Notes: a model not told the origin generated them from the sequence alone. 64,000 bases of DNA from Planctomycetota bacterium (GCA_020639295.1 JACKGY010000006.1:62001-126000), one strand, 5' to 3'. Numbered from the stretch's first letter, positions 54,383 to 63,263 are shown. Numbers and translations: made by a program.

Positions 54383-55438
54383 ATGGCCAGTGAGCAACTC
54401 GATAGCGACACCCGCAACACCCTGTGGAAGGGCATGGCGGTCTTCATGGGCCTGATGCTGCTGCTCGCGCTGGTGGCCTGGACCCGTGATCGCGCCCGCC
54501 TGAGGGGCGCGCGGCACCACGCCGAGGCTCGCGCCCAGACCCTCGAGAGCGAGCTGGGCGCGCGCGCCGAGGCGGCGTCGGAGCCCCACGCGGTCGACCA
54601 CGACGAGGCGGCCGCGACCGCCGCGATCGAATTCGATGCCCTGCGCGAGGACTACGAGGCCCGGCTGGCCCTGAAGCTCCAGGAGCTGCGCGCGCTCGAG
54701 GCCGAGCTCGCCGAGGAACGGAGCAACCAGGCGGCCGAGCGCGAGGCGCAGGAGCTGGAGCGCAATCGCCTGGCCCGGATCGCCGACGAGGCCGAGAAGG
54801 CGGCCGGCCGGCAACGGGCGCGCATCGCCCGACTGGAGGAACACTGCGAAGCCCTGATGGGGCGTGAACGGCGACTCCTGGCCGAGCGCGAGAGCGTCGC
54901 GGCCGCCTCGGAGGATCGGAGCGAGGCCGAGGGCGCCGCCCTGCGCGCGCGCCTGGCCGAACTCGAGGGCGCCCTCGCCCACGCGGAAGACGCCGCCCGG
55001 GAACAGCACGAGGCCCTGAGCCGCGCCATCGCGATCGCCGAGGAGAACGGCGCCGCCCGCGAACGTGCCGAGGCGCAGATCAGGACCGACCACGAGCAGC
55101 TCGCCCGGCTCGAGGAGAAACTGGCGAGTCGCGAGGACCGCTTCCGCAAGATGAGCGAGCAGAACGAGGTCATGCGTCAGGCGACGCTCGAGGCCGAAGG
55201 TCACGCCGTGGCCCTCAGCCGCGAGGTCGATCGCCTGAAGGCCGAGACCCGAGCCCTGGTGGCGACGGCCGCGGCGCGCCCGGAGCCGAAGCCGGAACCG
55301 GGGCTCGATGGCGACGAGCGAGCCGAACTGCGCATCCTGCGGGCCGAGTCGGCGACCAACCAACGCGAGATCGACCGCCTGCGGCGCGAGATCGACGCCC
55401 TCGAGGCCGCCCTGACCCGCGCCCGCGCGCAACGCTGA
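54383..55438 (+). CDS. Membrane-anchored coiled-coil protein
   Basis: 351 residues from ATG 54383. One membrane helix near the start (about 16-33, GMAVFMGLMLLLALVAWT) is followed by a nearly continuous coiled coil from about 40 to 290 (ALREDYEARLALKLQELRAL, RARIARLEEHCEALMGRERR, RTDHEQLARLEEKLASREDR). A Pro-rich break (RPEPKPEPG) separates a last coiled segment. Ala, Glu and Arg dominate. Such proteins act as scaffolds or in envelope organisation, but no family can be assigned. It converges on the second DUF3299 gene with 12 bp between the stops. Confidence 0.75.
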   Translation: MASEQLDSDTRNTLWKGMAVFMGLMLLLALVAWTRDRARLRGARHHAEARAQTLESELGARAEAASEPHAVDHDEAAATAAIEFDALREDYEARLALKLQELRALEAELAEERSNQAAEREAQELERNRLARIADEAEKAAGRQRARIARLEEHCEALMGRERRLLAERESVAAASEDRSEAEGAALRARLAELEGALAHAEDAAREQHEALSRAIAIAEENGAARERAEAQIRTDHEQLARLEEKLASREDRFRKMSEQNEVMRQATLEAEGHAVALSREVDRLKAETRALVATAAARPEPKPEPGLDGDERAELRILRAESATNQREIDRLRREIDALEAALTRARAQR

Positions 55439-55450
55439 CCGCCGCCGGGC

Positions 55451-56398
55451 TCAGCGGGCCGGCAGGGTCTCGACCGAGTCGGCGCTCATCCGGTAGACGC
55501 TGGTCACCCAGCCCTCGTCCTCCTCGACCCCGACGTCGAGGACGCCGTGGACCAGGATCGCGTCCTGGTAGAGGGGAATCCCCGGCCGATCGGCCGGGAT
55601 CGTGACGATCACCACCCGGTTGACCGCGGGAGCCTCGCCGAAGCAGCAGGTCCAGATCGACTCCACCAGCAGGAACTCGTGGATGTCCTCGTAGTCGGCC
55701 ACCGGCATCAGGTAGCCGGCGAGGGCGACCTTCCTGCCGTCGAGGGCGAGGATCTCCGCGGGCAGGACCTTCTTCTTGCGATCGAAGTCGAAGCCGCCGA
55801 TCCGCTTGAAGGACAGGGCCTCGTGGCCGGGACGGAGTCGATCGGTGGGGATCGCCGGCACCGCGCGCAGGCTGCCCTCGTGCTGGCCGCCCGCGCCCTT
55901 GGGGCTCAGGGCCCGCCGAACGTCGTTGGCATAGGCGCGGCCGAGCTGGCGCAGCATCCGACGCCGGTAGTCGTCGAGCGGTTTGTCGTTCAGATCCGGC
56001 GGCCGGAGGATCTCGATGTCCTCCTTCATCCGGGCGACGAGATCGCGGATGACGCCTTCGGGTCGTCCGCGGCTCAGCAGGCCCTCGGTCTCGAGCTGGC
56101 CGAGGATGCCCTTGATGACCTCGAGGTCGGCGACCGCCGCGCCACCCTCGACGACGAGACGCGTGACCACGTCGGCGAGGTAGTCGTCGAGCCCGACCTC
56201 CGGGCCCGGTTTCGGCTCGGCGGGTCGGGCCAGATCGGCCAGCGGGTCGTCGGCCTCGAGCTGCTCGGGCGGTCGGGTCGCGTCGTAGTCGACGGTGGTG
56301 CCGCCGGACTCGCGCACGCCATGATTCGCCTCGTCGCCGCAGGCGACCAGGCCGAGGAGCAGGAGCAGGACGAGGAGGCGGAAAGGCATGGTCGTCAT
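55451..56398 (-). CDS. DUF3299 lipoprotein (paralogue 2) of an ABC transporter operon
   Basis: 315 residues from ATG 56398. A lipoprotein signal (LLVLLLLLGLVAC) anchors it. A helical middle part precedes the DUF3299 core: FKRIGGFDFDRKKKVLPAEI, GRKVALAGYLMPVADYEDIH and ESIWTCCFGEAPAVNRVVIV. The core is clearly homologous to the protein at 53084, with the same CCFG dicysteine. It starts 1 bp after the stop of the MacB-like permease and so is the third gene of that operon. It may be the periplasmic partner of the transporter. Confidence 0.85.
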   Translation of the reverse strand: MTTMPFRLLVLLLLLGLVACGDEANHGVRESGGTTVDYDATRPPEQLEADDPLADLARPAEPKPGPEVGLDDYLADVVTRLVVEGGAAVADLEVIKGILGQLETEGLLSRGRPEGVIRDLVARMKEDIEILRPPDLNDKPLDDYRRRMLRQLGRAYANDVRRALSPKGAGGQHEGSLRAVPAIPTDRLRPGHEALSFKRIGGFDFDRKKKVLPAEILALDGRKVALAGYLMPVADYEDIHEFLLVESIWTCCFGEAPAVNRVVIVTIPADRPGIPLYQDAILVHGVLDVGVEEDEGWVTSVYRMSADSVETLPAR

Positions 56399-56399
56399 C

Positions 56400-57752
56400 T
56401 CAGGACAGGGGCGCCAGATTCCGGGCCACGTCGGTACGGTAGGCCTTCATCGCCGGCACCAGACCGGCCAGGGCCGAGACCAGGATCACCGCCCCGGCCG
56501 CCAGGATCTCCTCCGGCAGGAGCCGCCCGGGGTCGAGCCGTAGACCGGCGAAACTCTCGACCCGCGACCGGGCCAGCCAGAGCAGGCCGTGCCCCAGGAG
56601 GGTGCCCACGAGCGCGCCGGTGCCGCCGAGGGCCACGGCCTCGCCGACGATCACGCAGAGAATGCGCCGACGCCGCGCGCCGAGGGCGCGCATGATCGCG
56701 ATCTCGCGCCGGCGTTCGTTCATCGTGTTGTAGATGGCCACCATGATCGACATCACGCCGGTGACCACGACCAGCCAGGCCATGACCAGGAAGAACTCGC
56801 GTAGCCCCCCCACCAGGTCGAGGAGCTTGTGGATCTCGGTGGCCACGTCGGCGACCTGCAGGTCGCTGCGATTGCGCAGGGCGCCGTAGAGCCGCAGCTT
56901 GGCGAAGGCTCCGCGCCCGAACAGGAGCACCGAGGACAGGCCCGGCTCGTTGCTGCCCGGGATCAGGCCGCCGGCATGCTCGGGGATCCGGTAGAAGGAG
57001 TCGAGGTTGATGAAGACCACGCGATCGATCGGTGTCCCGGTCTCGCGCAGGATGCCGACGACCTCCCAGGCGTGGTGACCGGCGTGGGCGATGGCGCCCT
57101 CGACGTTGTGGCTCGGTTCGATGTGATCGCCCAGCTCGAGCCCCAGCCGCGCCGCGACGGTGGCGCCGAGCACGGCCTCGGCGCGCGCGCCACCGTGGTC
57201 GTGGTCGTGGTCATGGTCGTGGTCGTGGTCGTGGTCCTCGCCCTCTTCGCCGGCTTCCTCGTGCGTCCCGACCCGACCGGCCCGGAGGTCGTCGAGGGCG
57301 TCCTTCAGGGCCGCGGGATCGCAGACGAAAGGGCGCCCCGAGGCGAGCTTCTCCCGCCCCTCGCCGGCGGGAAGCGGAAAGTGCTTCGAGAACAGATCCT
57401 CGTCGGTGGCCACGACGCGGTAGCCACGATAGGAGTCGCCGAGGGCGTAGGGCACGGCCAGGCGCACGTACTCCGGCTGCTCGCGGAGCTGCTCGAGCAC
57501 CGCGTAGGGTAGCAGCCCCTGGCTCTGGTCGACGTGATAGATGGCGTTGAGCACGAGCTGGAGCGTCGATCCGGTCGGGCCGACCACCAGCTCGAAGCCG
57601 CGCGACTGGCTGCGGTACTTCTCGTCGACCTCGCGCCGGCCGACCAGGATCGCGCAGACCAGCATCATGCCGAGCGCCACGTTGGCCACGGTCAGGATGC
57701 TGGAGAGCTTGCGCTGGTTGATGCTCCGCTCGATGAGCTGGACCAGGTTCAT
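56400..57752 (-). CDS. MacB/LolE-type ABC transporter permease with Asp-His metal-binding run
   Basis: 450 residues. One N-terminal helix (about 16-36, ILTVANVALGMMLVCAILVG), a periplasmic domain of about 260 residues, then three C-terminal helices of the FtsX fold (FFLVMAWLVVVTGVMSIMVA, VGEAVALGGTGALVGTLLGH, AAGAVILVSALAGLVPAMKA), with the coupling signature NERRREIAIMRALGARRRRI. The periplasmic domain contains seven consecutive Asp-His pairs (about 173-186), flanked by Glu, plus His in NVEGAIAHAGHHAWEV, so it probably binds a metal such as zinc. MacB-type proteins act as mechanotransmitters and need not carry substrate across. ATGA overlap with the ATPase gene. Confidence 0.88.
   Translation of the reverse strand: MNLVQLIERSINQRKLSSILTVANVALGMMLVCAILVGRREVDEKYRSQSRGFELVVGPTGSTLQLVLNAIYHVDQSQGLLPYAVLEQLREQPEYVRLAVPYALGDSYRGYRVVATDEDLFSKHFPLPAGEGREKLASGRPFVCDPAALKDALDDLRAGRVGTHEEAGEEGEDHDHDHDHDHDHDHGGARAEAVLGATVAARLGLELGDHIEPSHNVEGAIAHAGHHAWEVVGILRETGTPIDRVVFINLDSFYRIPEHAGGLIPGSNEPGLSSVLLFGRGAFAKLRLYGALRNRSDLQVADVATEIHKLLDLVGGLREFFLVMAWLVVVTGVMSIMVAIYNTMNERRREIAIMRALGARRRRILCVIVGEAVALGGTGALVGTLLGHGLLWLARSRVESFAGLRLDPGRLLPEEILAAGAVILVSALAGLVPAMKAYRTDVARNLAPLS
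57195..57236. repeat. Hexanucleotide tandem repeat encoding the Asp-His run
   Basis: Seven GTGGTC units (one reads ATGGTC) encode seven Asp-His pairs of the permease on the minus strand. In-frame hexamers can change copy number by slippage without a frameshift, so the length may vary between strains. Confidence 0.85.
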
Positions 57753-58414
57753 CGCGAGATCTCCCGCAGCTCGCGGACGTCGTCGAAGCGATCGCGCACC
57801 TCGGCGTCGTGGGTGACCAGGAGCAGGATCGAGTTCTCCTCCGAGGTGGTCTCGCGCAGCAGGTCGATCGTCTCGGCCGCGTTCCGTTCGTCGAGGTTGG
57901 CGGTGGGTTCGTCGGCGAGGACCACCATGGGGCGGTTGGCGAGGGCGCGGGCGATGGCGACGCGCTGCTGCTCGCCGACGCTCATCGTCGCCGGCCGGGC
58001 CCGCCGCCGTTCGCTCAGACCGACCCGATCGAGCAGGTGCTCGGCCCGTTCGCGAGCCGGGCGGGCGGCGACGCCGGCGAAGCTCATCGCCAGCATGACG
58101 TTCTCGACCGCGGTGAGTCCCTGCAGGAGATTGAAGGTCTGGAACACGTAGCCGACATGCCGGGCGCGGAAGAGATCGCGTTGCGCCTCGCCCATGGCGC
58201 TGATCTCCTCGCCGCCGACGAAGACCCGGCCGGCGCTGGGGCGGACGATGCCGGCGATGACGTTGAGGAGCGTGGTCTTGCCCGAACCCGAGTGACCGAC
58301 CAGGCAGAGCTGGCTGGCGTCCGGGACCTCGAGCAGGGGAACGTCGAGCACGTGGCGTTCACGTCCGTCCGGCTCGCGCCAGGTCATGCGCAGGTCTTCG
58401 AGCTTGATCGCCAT
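57749..58414 (-). CDS. MacB/LolD-type ABC transporter ATP-binding protein
   Basis: 221 residues, full length for the LolD/MacB group. Walker A is VGHSGSGKTTLLNVIAG (about 37-53), the Q-loop is in VGYVFQTFNLLQGLTAVENV, the signature is MSVGEQQRVAIARAL (an atypical start of LSGGQQ), Walker B is MVVLADEPTANLD and the switch His is in LLVTHDAEVRDRFD. Powers the permease translated from the overlapping ATGA. First gene of the operon with permease and DUF3299 lipoprotein. Confidence 0.93.
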   Translation of the reverse strand: MAIKLEDLRMTWREPDGRERHVLDVPLLEVPDASQLCLVGHSGSGKTTLLNVIAGIVRPSAGRVFVGGEEISAMGEAQRDLFRARHVGYVFQTFNLLQGLTAVENVMLAMSFAGVAARPARERAEHLLDRVGLSERRRARPATMSVGEQQRVAIARALANRPMVVLADEPTANLDERNAAETIDLLRETTSEENSILLLVTHDAEVRDRFDDVRELREISR

Positions 58415-58562
58415 CGGGCCCAGCCACTCCTCGGAAGGCGGATTCTAACCCGCGTCGCGCGGTATCTCGACCGGCGCCGACCGGGCCGAGGGAAAAGCCG
58501 GCGACGCGCGGGGCCCGCGGTCGGCTCGGCGGGACGTGTTGAATCGGTCGAGGGCCGGCCAG

Positions 58563-58660
58563 CGGCCGGCGATCCTGCCGCCTAGGCAGGCGGCGCTCCG
58601 GCCGGCGATCCTGCCGCCTGGGCGGGCGGCGCTCCGGCCGGCGATCCTGCCGACCGGGCG
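58563..58660. repeat. Three contiguous 36-bp tandem repeats in a 364-bp gene-free gap
   Basis: The string GGCCGGCGATCCTGCCG starts at 58564, 58600 and 58636, exactly 36 bp apart, with GCCTRGGCRGGCGGCGCTCC completing each unit. There are no spacers between units. Each unit has inverted repeats (GGCCGGC; CGCC-GGCG). The 58415-58778 gap has no supported gene. Confidence 0.8.
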
Positions 58661-58778
58661 CTTCGGCGCCACGCGTGGTCGACCTCTCGTTGCCGATCGT
58701 TGGTCCTGCCGAGCGGGCAGGCAGTGCTCCGGGCAGCGGCCCCTCGCCTGGGCGGGCGGCGCGGCGACGCCTTGCCGC

Positions 58779-59222
58779 TCAGGCGAAGTCGAGGCGCATG
58801 ATCCGGGCCTGGTGACAGCGTCCACGAGCCTGATCGAGCTGTTCGGGAAAGACCGGCGGCAGATTCTCCAGGACCTCGTCGACGAAGCCCATCGAGGCGA
58901 AGAGCCCGATCGCGGTCTCGGTCATCAGCCAGACCCGCTCGACGCCCTTGCGGGCGGCACGGTCCAGGGCCTCGCGGGCCAGCCGCCGGCCGAGTCCTCG
59001 TCCCCGATGCCCGGGCAGGACCGCGAGCGAGCGGAGCAGGGCCTGCTCGGCGTGGCGCTCGAGCCCGACGCAAGCCACCAGCCGACCATCGTCGCGGGCC
59101 AGGATGAAATCGCCCAGGTGATCGGCGACGCCGGCGCCCGGAAGCCCCTGGGCCTCGAGGAAGGCGGCGATCGTGGCCGCGTCGCCGGGTTTCGCCGGTC
59201 CTATGGTGACGATCCAGTCCAT
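58779..59222 (-). CDS. GNAT-family N-acetyltransferase, ArsN2-like
   Basis: 147 residues from ATG 59222. Transfers acetyl from acetyl-CoA to an amine. The CoA-binding motif is LRSLAVLPGHRGRGLGRRLARE (RGRGLG), preceded by GRLVACVGLERHAEQA and followed by VWLMTETAIGLFASMGFVDE. The pattern TETAxxLFAxxGF and the ENLPP segment recall ArsN2, found in arsenic operons, but no ars genes are near, so arsenic linkage is only suggested. Divergent from the zinc-ribbon gene across 84 bp. Confidence 0.8.
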   Translation of the reverse strand: MDWIVTIGPAKPGDAATIAAFLEAQGLPGAGVADHLGDFILARDDGRLVACVGLERHAEQALLRSLAVLPGHRGRGLGRRLAREALDRAARKGVERVWLMTETAIGLFASMGFVDEVLENLPPVFPEQLDQARGRCHQARIMRLDFA

Positions 59223-59294
59223 GTGCCGATGATAGCCTTGGCGCCCGGAAGTCGAAGCCCCCGGGGAGCCGGCAATATCCGCGCCCGAACGGGG

Positions 59295-59300
59295 TATGAT
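59295..59300 (+). promoter_or_regulatory. -10 box TATGAT, leaderless start
   Basis: TATGAT ends 6 nt before the ATG at 59307, so transcription would begin at or next to the start codon. No ribosome binding site and no clear -35 box are present. Confidence 0.5.
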
Positions 59301-59306
59301 CCGCCC

Positions 59307-60143
59307 ATGAGACTGATCGCCTGCGCGCACTGTGATCGCCAGTACGACGTCAGCCATCACGCCGAAGGCAGCCGCTTGCGCTGCGTCTGCGGGGAGAGCC
59401 TGACCGTCGTGCATCACGAGCCCCACGAGCCCCGGGCCCTGCGTTGCCCCGGTTGTGGCGCGCCCTTCGCGCCGGGCAGCCATCATTGCAGCTACTGCAG
59501 GATCGAGATCGATCCGCTGCAGATGAGCTTCAGCTCGCTCTGTCCGCACTGCCATGCCCGCATGGCCGCGGATGCCTCCTACTGCATGGACTGCGGCCGC
59601 GAGATCGCCCCCCAGATCCTGGTCCCGGTGGCCGAGGGACAGGCCTGCCCGCGCTGCGAAGGAGCCCTCGTCTCCCGGCAGATCGGCGGCAGCTCGCTGA
59701 TCGAGTGCAGCGGCTGCCTGGGCATCTGGCTGCCGGTGGCGAGCTTCGAGGACGCCTGTCGCAATGCCGAGAAGCGCGCCAACCTGATGGCGGGATTGAC
59801 GAGCCCGGTCGGCGCCAGCGAGCGGCCACGCCCCGAATTCAAGTACCTCCGCTGCCTGTGCTGCAACGACTTCATGGTGCCGCGAAACTACGGTGGCAAG
59901 TCGGGGATCATCCTCGACGTCTGCGGCCGCCATGGCGTCTGGCTCGACGCGGGCGAACTCCAGGCCATCGTCCGCTGGGTCGAATCCGGCGCCGGCCGCG
60001 AGGAGGACCGGTCGACGAGCGCGAAGCCGGCCGGATCGACGACCTGGAGCGGCCGGACGGCGGAGCGCTCGGGCTCGAGCCAGGTGGGCCTCTTCACCCT
60101 CGAGGCCGTCTTCAACGCGGTCCTGGACTTCTTCACCCGCTGA
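59307..60143 (+). CDS. Multi-zinc-ribbon protein (zf-TFIIB-like)
   Basis: 278 residues from ATG 59307. At least eight Cys-pair knuckles: CAHC, CVC, CPGC, CSYC, CPHC, CMDC, CPRC, CSGC, CLCC and a lone Cys before GRHGVWLD. They fold into about five zinc ribbons. The fourth and fifth, ending in GCLGIWLPVASFED and CGRHGVWLDAGELQAIV, are the zf-TFIIB pattern (G-x-W-L/F-D). The C-terminal 70 residues are low-complexity, then LEAVFNAVLDFFTR may be an amphipathic helix. Role unknown: DNA, RNA or protein binding. Confidence 0.82.
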   Translation: MRLIACAHCDRQYDVSHHAEGSRLRCVCGESLTVVHHEPHEPRALRCPGCGAPFAPGSHHCSYCRIEIDPLQMSFSSLCPHCHARMAADASYCMDCGREIAPQILVPVAEGQACPRCEGALVSRQIGGSSLIECSGCLGIWLPVASFEDACRNAEKRANLMAGLTSPVGASERPRPEFKYLRCLCCNDFMVPRNYGGKSGIILDVCGRHGVWLDAGELQAIVRWVESGAGREEDRSTSAKPAGSTTWSGRTAERSGSSQVGLFTLEAVFNAVLDFFTR

Positions 60144-60441
60144 TCCCGTCACCCAGGCACCGTCCCTCGCAGTTCCGAGCTCCTTCCCTGCCCTTCGTCG
60201 TCCCGCCATGAACGGCGCCCTCCGGCCCGAAGCGGCGGCGCCGCCGAGACCTCCGGCTCCCGACGCAACGGACCGCGCGGCCGAGGCGCAACGACGGGTC
60301 GCCGCGCGCTGGTCAGTAACTTCGATGATTGTTTTGGTCCCCGGGGTCCGGCCGTGGACAATCATCGTCCGGGCCTGCCGTGCCCGGATCACGACCAGAC
60401 AACGATGCGAGGCCCGTCCTCGCAAGTCCCAGGAGACGTCC
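60144..60441. other. 298-bp gap without a gene
   Basis: Nothing is supported here beyond the AGGAG ribosome binding site of the protease at 60431. Frames crossing it are low-complexity. Confidence 0.4.
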
Positions 60442-62838
60442 ATGTCGTCGAGCAGCAAGCTCCACGCCGCCATCTCGTTCCTGTTCCTGCTCCTCTTCGG
60501 CGCACCGAGCCTGGCCCAGAGCGAGCGCGAGATCGCCCAGGGCTACATGGACGGTCAGATGATCATCCGTCTCGACGACGAGGTCGTCGCCCGCCACGAG
60601 CAGCGCCGGCTGCTCGAGGCGGAGGGTTTCCGCGTCCTGCACGCCTACCCCATGATCGGCGCCTTCTTCGTCGCCTTCGACCCCTCCGTTCCGGTGCCGG
60701 CGATGCTGCGCCGCTACGCGCGCCGCCCGGAGGTCCTCTGGGTCGAGAGCAATGCCCTGGGTCGACGCGATCAGTTGCTGCCGAACGACAGCGGCTTCGC
60801 CAACTGCTACGCCCTGCACAACACCGGCCAGACGGTGAACGGCGACCCCGGAACCGCGGATGCCGACATGGACTGCCCCGAGGCCTGGTCGCTGATCACG
60901 GATGCGTCGGCCGTGCGCATCGCCGTGGTCGACTCCGGCTGCCGGATCACCCACACCGATCTCATGGCCAACATCTGGACCAATCCCGGGGAGATCGCCG
61001 GCAACGGCGTCGACGACGACGGCAACGGCCTGATCGACGACCTGCACGGCTGGGACTTCCTCGGTGACGACGGCAGCCCCGACGACTTCGACGGCCACGG
61101 CACCAACGTCACCGGTTGCATCGCGATGCGGGGCAACAACGGCAGTGGCGGCACCGGCGTTTGCTGGCAGGCCCAGGTCATGGTCATCAAGGACGGCGAC
61201 GCGATCCCGCAGGTCGCGTTGTCGGCGATGGGCATCGAGTACGCGGCGATGAACGGCGCCGTGGCCTGCAACTTCTCGACCGGCTACGGCAGCGGCAGCT
61301 ACCCGGTCCTCCAGCAGGCGGTGAACGTGGCCGAGAGCCTCGGCATGATCATCTGCGTCGCCGCCGGCAATTCGAGCCAGAACCTCGACCTGGTCGCCGA
61401 CGCGCCGGCGACCTACGCGAACGGCAACCTGCTCGTGGTCGCGGCCTCGAACAACGACGACGGCCTGACCTCGTTCTCCAACTACGGCGCCACCACGGTC
61501 GACGTCGCGGCCGCCGGCGACGACGTCTATACCACCTCGCGCTTCTCCAACACCGCCTACGCCTACGTCGCCGGCACCTCGTTCTCGGCGCCCCTGGCCA
61601 CGGGCTGCGTCGGCCTGATGCGGGCCTACAACACCGGCGCGGGTCACCTCGCCGTGATCAACGCCATCATCAGCACGGCCGATCAGAAGCCGGCCTTCAG
61701 CGGGAAGACGGTGAGCAACGGCCGGATCAACCTCTTCGCCGCGCTCATCGCGCTCGGCAGTGGCAGTGGCGGAAGCGGCCCTCCGGCGCCCGACCCGATG
61801 ACCTTCGCCGTGGCCCCGGTGCTGGTGACGGCCTCGACCGCGGCGATGATGGCCACCACGGCGACGCCGGGCCCGGTCGAGTACAAGTTCGATCTGGTCA
61901 CCAGCAGCGGCAGCGGCGGCACGTCGAGTGGCTGGCAGACGAGCAGCAGCTACCAGGATGCCCTCCTCTCTCCCGACGCCGGATTCGAGTGGACGGTCAG
62001 GGCTCGCAACGCGAGCGACCTGAGCGAGACCCTGCCATCGGCTCCGGCGGGCGTGTGGACGCCGGCCGCGACGCCCGGCCTGGTCTCGATCACGAACATC
62101 ACCAACGGCGGCTTCGAGGTGGTGACCATCGGCAGCAGCGGCAATCCGATCAGCACCGACTACTCGCTGCGGGTGGGCAACCTCTACGTCGGCCCCGGTG
62201 GTCAGGTGCAGGTGGCGGAGTACTTCCAGGATCGCAACCTCTGGGACGGTGTCGTGGTCAAGGGGCTCGAGCCCTACACGGCCTACATCATCCGGGCTCG
62301 GGCACGGAACGCGCTCGGCATCCTCAGCGCCATCGGTCCGGCGATCGTGACCACCACCTCCCTTCTGGGTCCGGCCGCCGCCGGCGAGGTGGGCATCGCC
62401 AGCGGTGCCCCCGAGCAGCTGTTCAGCATCAACGGTTCGACCGGCGGAGTCGCCCGCCTGGTCTTCGCGAGCGCCGGCGCGCCCTTCAGCTTCGAGGTCG
62501 ACCAGCCGAGCACGATGGCCCAGCCGGCCAACTTCGCGGTGATCGCCTGGTGGGGCGTCCCGAATCAGGTCTGGGAATTCGACATCCCGCCTTACCTCGG
62601 CCACGGCCGGCTCGTGTTCACGCCCTGCGACGCCAACCCCGGGCTGCCCGCCTTCAACGTGGTGAGCACCTTCGGTTCGGCCTGCGGCGAGCTGCTCCAG
62701 GCCTCGTCGCTGACTCCCTGGACGGCGATCAACTCCGGCATCCCCTATCCGCTGCCGGACATCACCTTCCAGGCGATCGTCGAGGAGAGCCCGGGCGTCT
62801 ATGCCGCCGGCAACGCGATCATCTTCCGCTACCAGTGA
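60442..62838 (+). CDS. Secreted subtilisin-like serine protease (S8) with C-terminal beta domains
   Basis: 798 residues from ATG 60442, with AGGAG 6 nt upstream. Signal peptide (AAISFLFLLLFGAPSLAQ), an I9-like propeptide (about 30-100, ending RRPEVLWVESNALGR) and the S8 domain (about 140-435). The catalytic triad is Asp in IAVVDSGCRITHTDL, His in FDGHGTNVTGCI and Ser in YVAGTSFSAPLATGC, with the oxyanion Asn in CVAAGNSSQN. An acidic loop (NGVDDDGNGLIDDLHG) may bind calcium. A Gly/Ser/Pro linker leads to Fn3-like and other beta domains. Extracellular protein degradation. Confidence 0.93.
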   Translation: MSSSSKLHAAISFLFLLLFGAPSLAQSEREIAQGYMDGQMIIRLDDEVVARHEQRRLLEAEGFRVLHAYPMIGAFFVAFDPSVPVPAMLRRYARRPEVLWVESNALGRRDQLLPNDSGFANCYALHNTGQTVNGDPGTADADMDCPEAWSLITDASAVRIAVVDSGCRITHTDLMANIWTNPGEIAGNGVDDDGNGLIDDLHGWDFLGDDGSPDDFDGHGTNVTGCIAMRGNNGSGGTGVCWQAQVMVIKDGDAIPQVALSAMGIEYAAMNGAVACNFSTGYGSGSYPVLQQAVNVAESLGMIICVAAGNSSQNLDLVADAPATYANGNLLVVAASNNDDGLTSFSNYGATTVDVAAAGDDVYTTSRFSNTAYAYVAGTSFSAPLATGCVGLMRAYNTGAGHLAVINAIISTADQKPAFSGKTVSNGRINLFAALIALGSGSGGSGPPAPDPMTFAVAPVLVTASTAAMMATTATPGPVEYKFDLVTSSGSGGTSSGWQTSSSYQDALLSPDAGFEWTVRARNASDLSETLPSAPAGVWTPAATPGLVSITNITNGGFEVVTIGSSGNPISTDYSLRVGNLYVGPGGQVQVAEYFQDRNLWDGVVVKGLEPYTAYIIRARARNALGILSAIGPAIVTTTSLLGPAAAGEVGIASGAPEQLFSINGSTGGVARLVFASAGAPFSFEVDQPSTMAQPANFAVIAWWGVPNQVWEFDIPPYLGHGRLVFTPCDANPGLPAFNVVSTFGSACGELLQASSLTPWTAINSGIPYPLPDITFQAIVEESPGVYAAGNAIIFRYQ

Positions 62839-63263
62839 GCGACGCCGAGACCGCGAATCGACTGGTCGTGCTGCACGACGGCGACTGCAGCTTCTGCACC
62901 GGCTGGGTCCGGCGATTGGCCCGCTGGGATCGCCATGATCGCCTGCGCTTCTGTCCGCTCGGGTCAGCGCGTGGACGCGCGCTCGCGGCACGCATCGGTC
63001 TCGACCCGGATCGACCCAGCACGGTCATCGCGGTCCGCGGCTTCGAGGGGGCCGACGAGGATGCGGCCCGGCGCAGCGCCGCGGTGCTCCGCATCGCCGC
63101 CGAGCTGGGAGGCTGGTTCCGTCTCGCCCTCGTGGGCCGGATCGTCCCCGGCTTCCTGCGTGACGCGCTCTACGACCTGGTCGCCCGTCATCGGCACGCC
63201 CTCGGCGGCGCCGAGACCTGCGTCCTGCGGGATCCCGAGCTCGACCGCCGCCTCCTCCGCTGA
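62835..63263 (+). CDS. DCC-family thiol-disulfide oxidoreductase (DUF393)
   Basis: 142 residues from GTG 62835; GTGA overlaps the protease stop by 4 bp. The N-terminus has the family's DCxxC motif: VVLHDGDCSFCTGWVRRLAR. Other marks are FCPLGSARGRALA, and the end ETCVLRDPE. A thioredoxin-like redox fold is predicted. No signal peptide, so it is probably cytosolic even though it is coupled to a secreted protease. The link may be only transcriptional. Confidence 0.85.
   Translation: MSDAETANRLVVLHDGDCSFCTGWVRRLARWDRHDRLRFCPLGSARGRALAARIGLDPDRPSTVIAVRGFEGADEDAARRSAAVLRIAAELGGWFRLALVGRIVPGFLRDALYDLVARHRHALGGAETCVLRDPELDRRLLR

Noticed and set aside
58563..58660. 36-bp repeat considered as a CRISPR array
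   Set aside because: Units are contiguous with no unique spacers, there are only three, and no cas gene is in the window.
59893..60441. Upstream extension of the subtilisin gene
   Set aside because: The frame is open but overlaps the zinc-ribbon gene and is low-complexity. AGGAG and a signal peptide fix the start at 60442.
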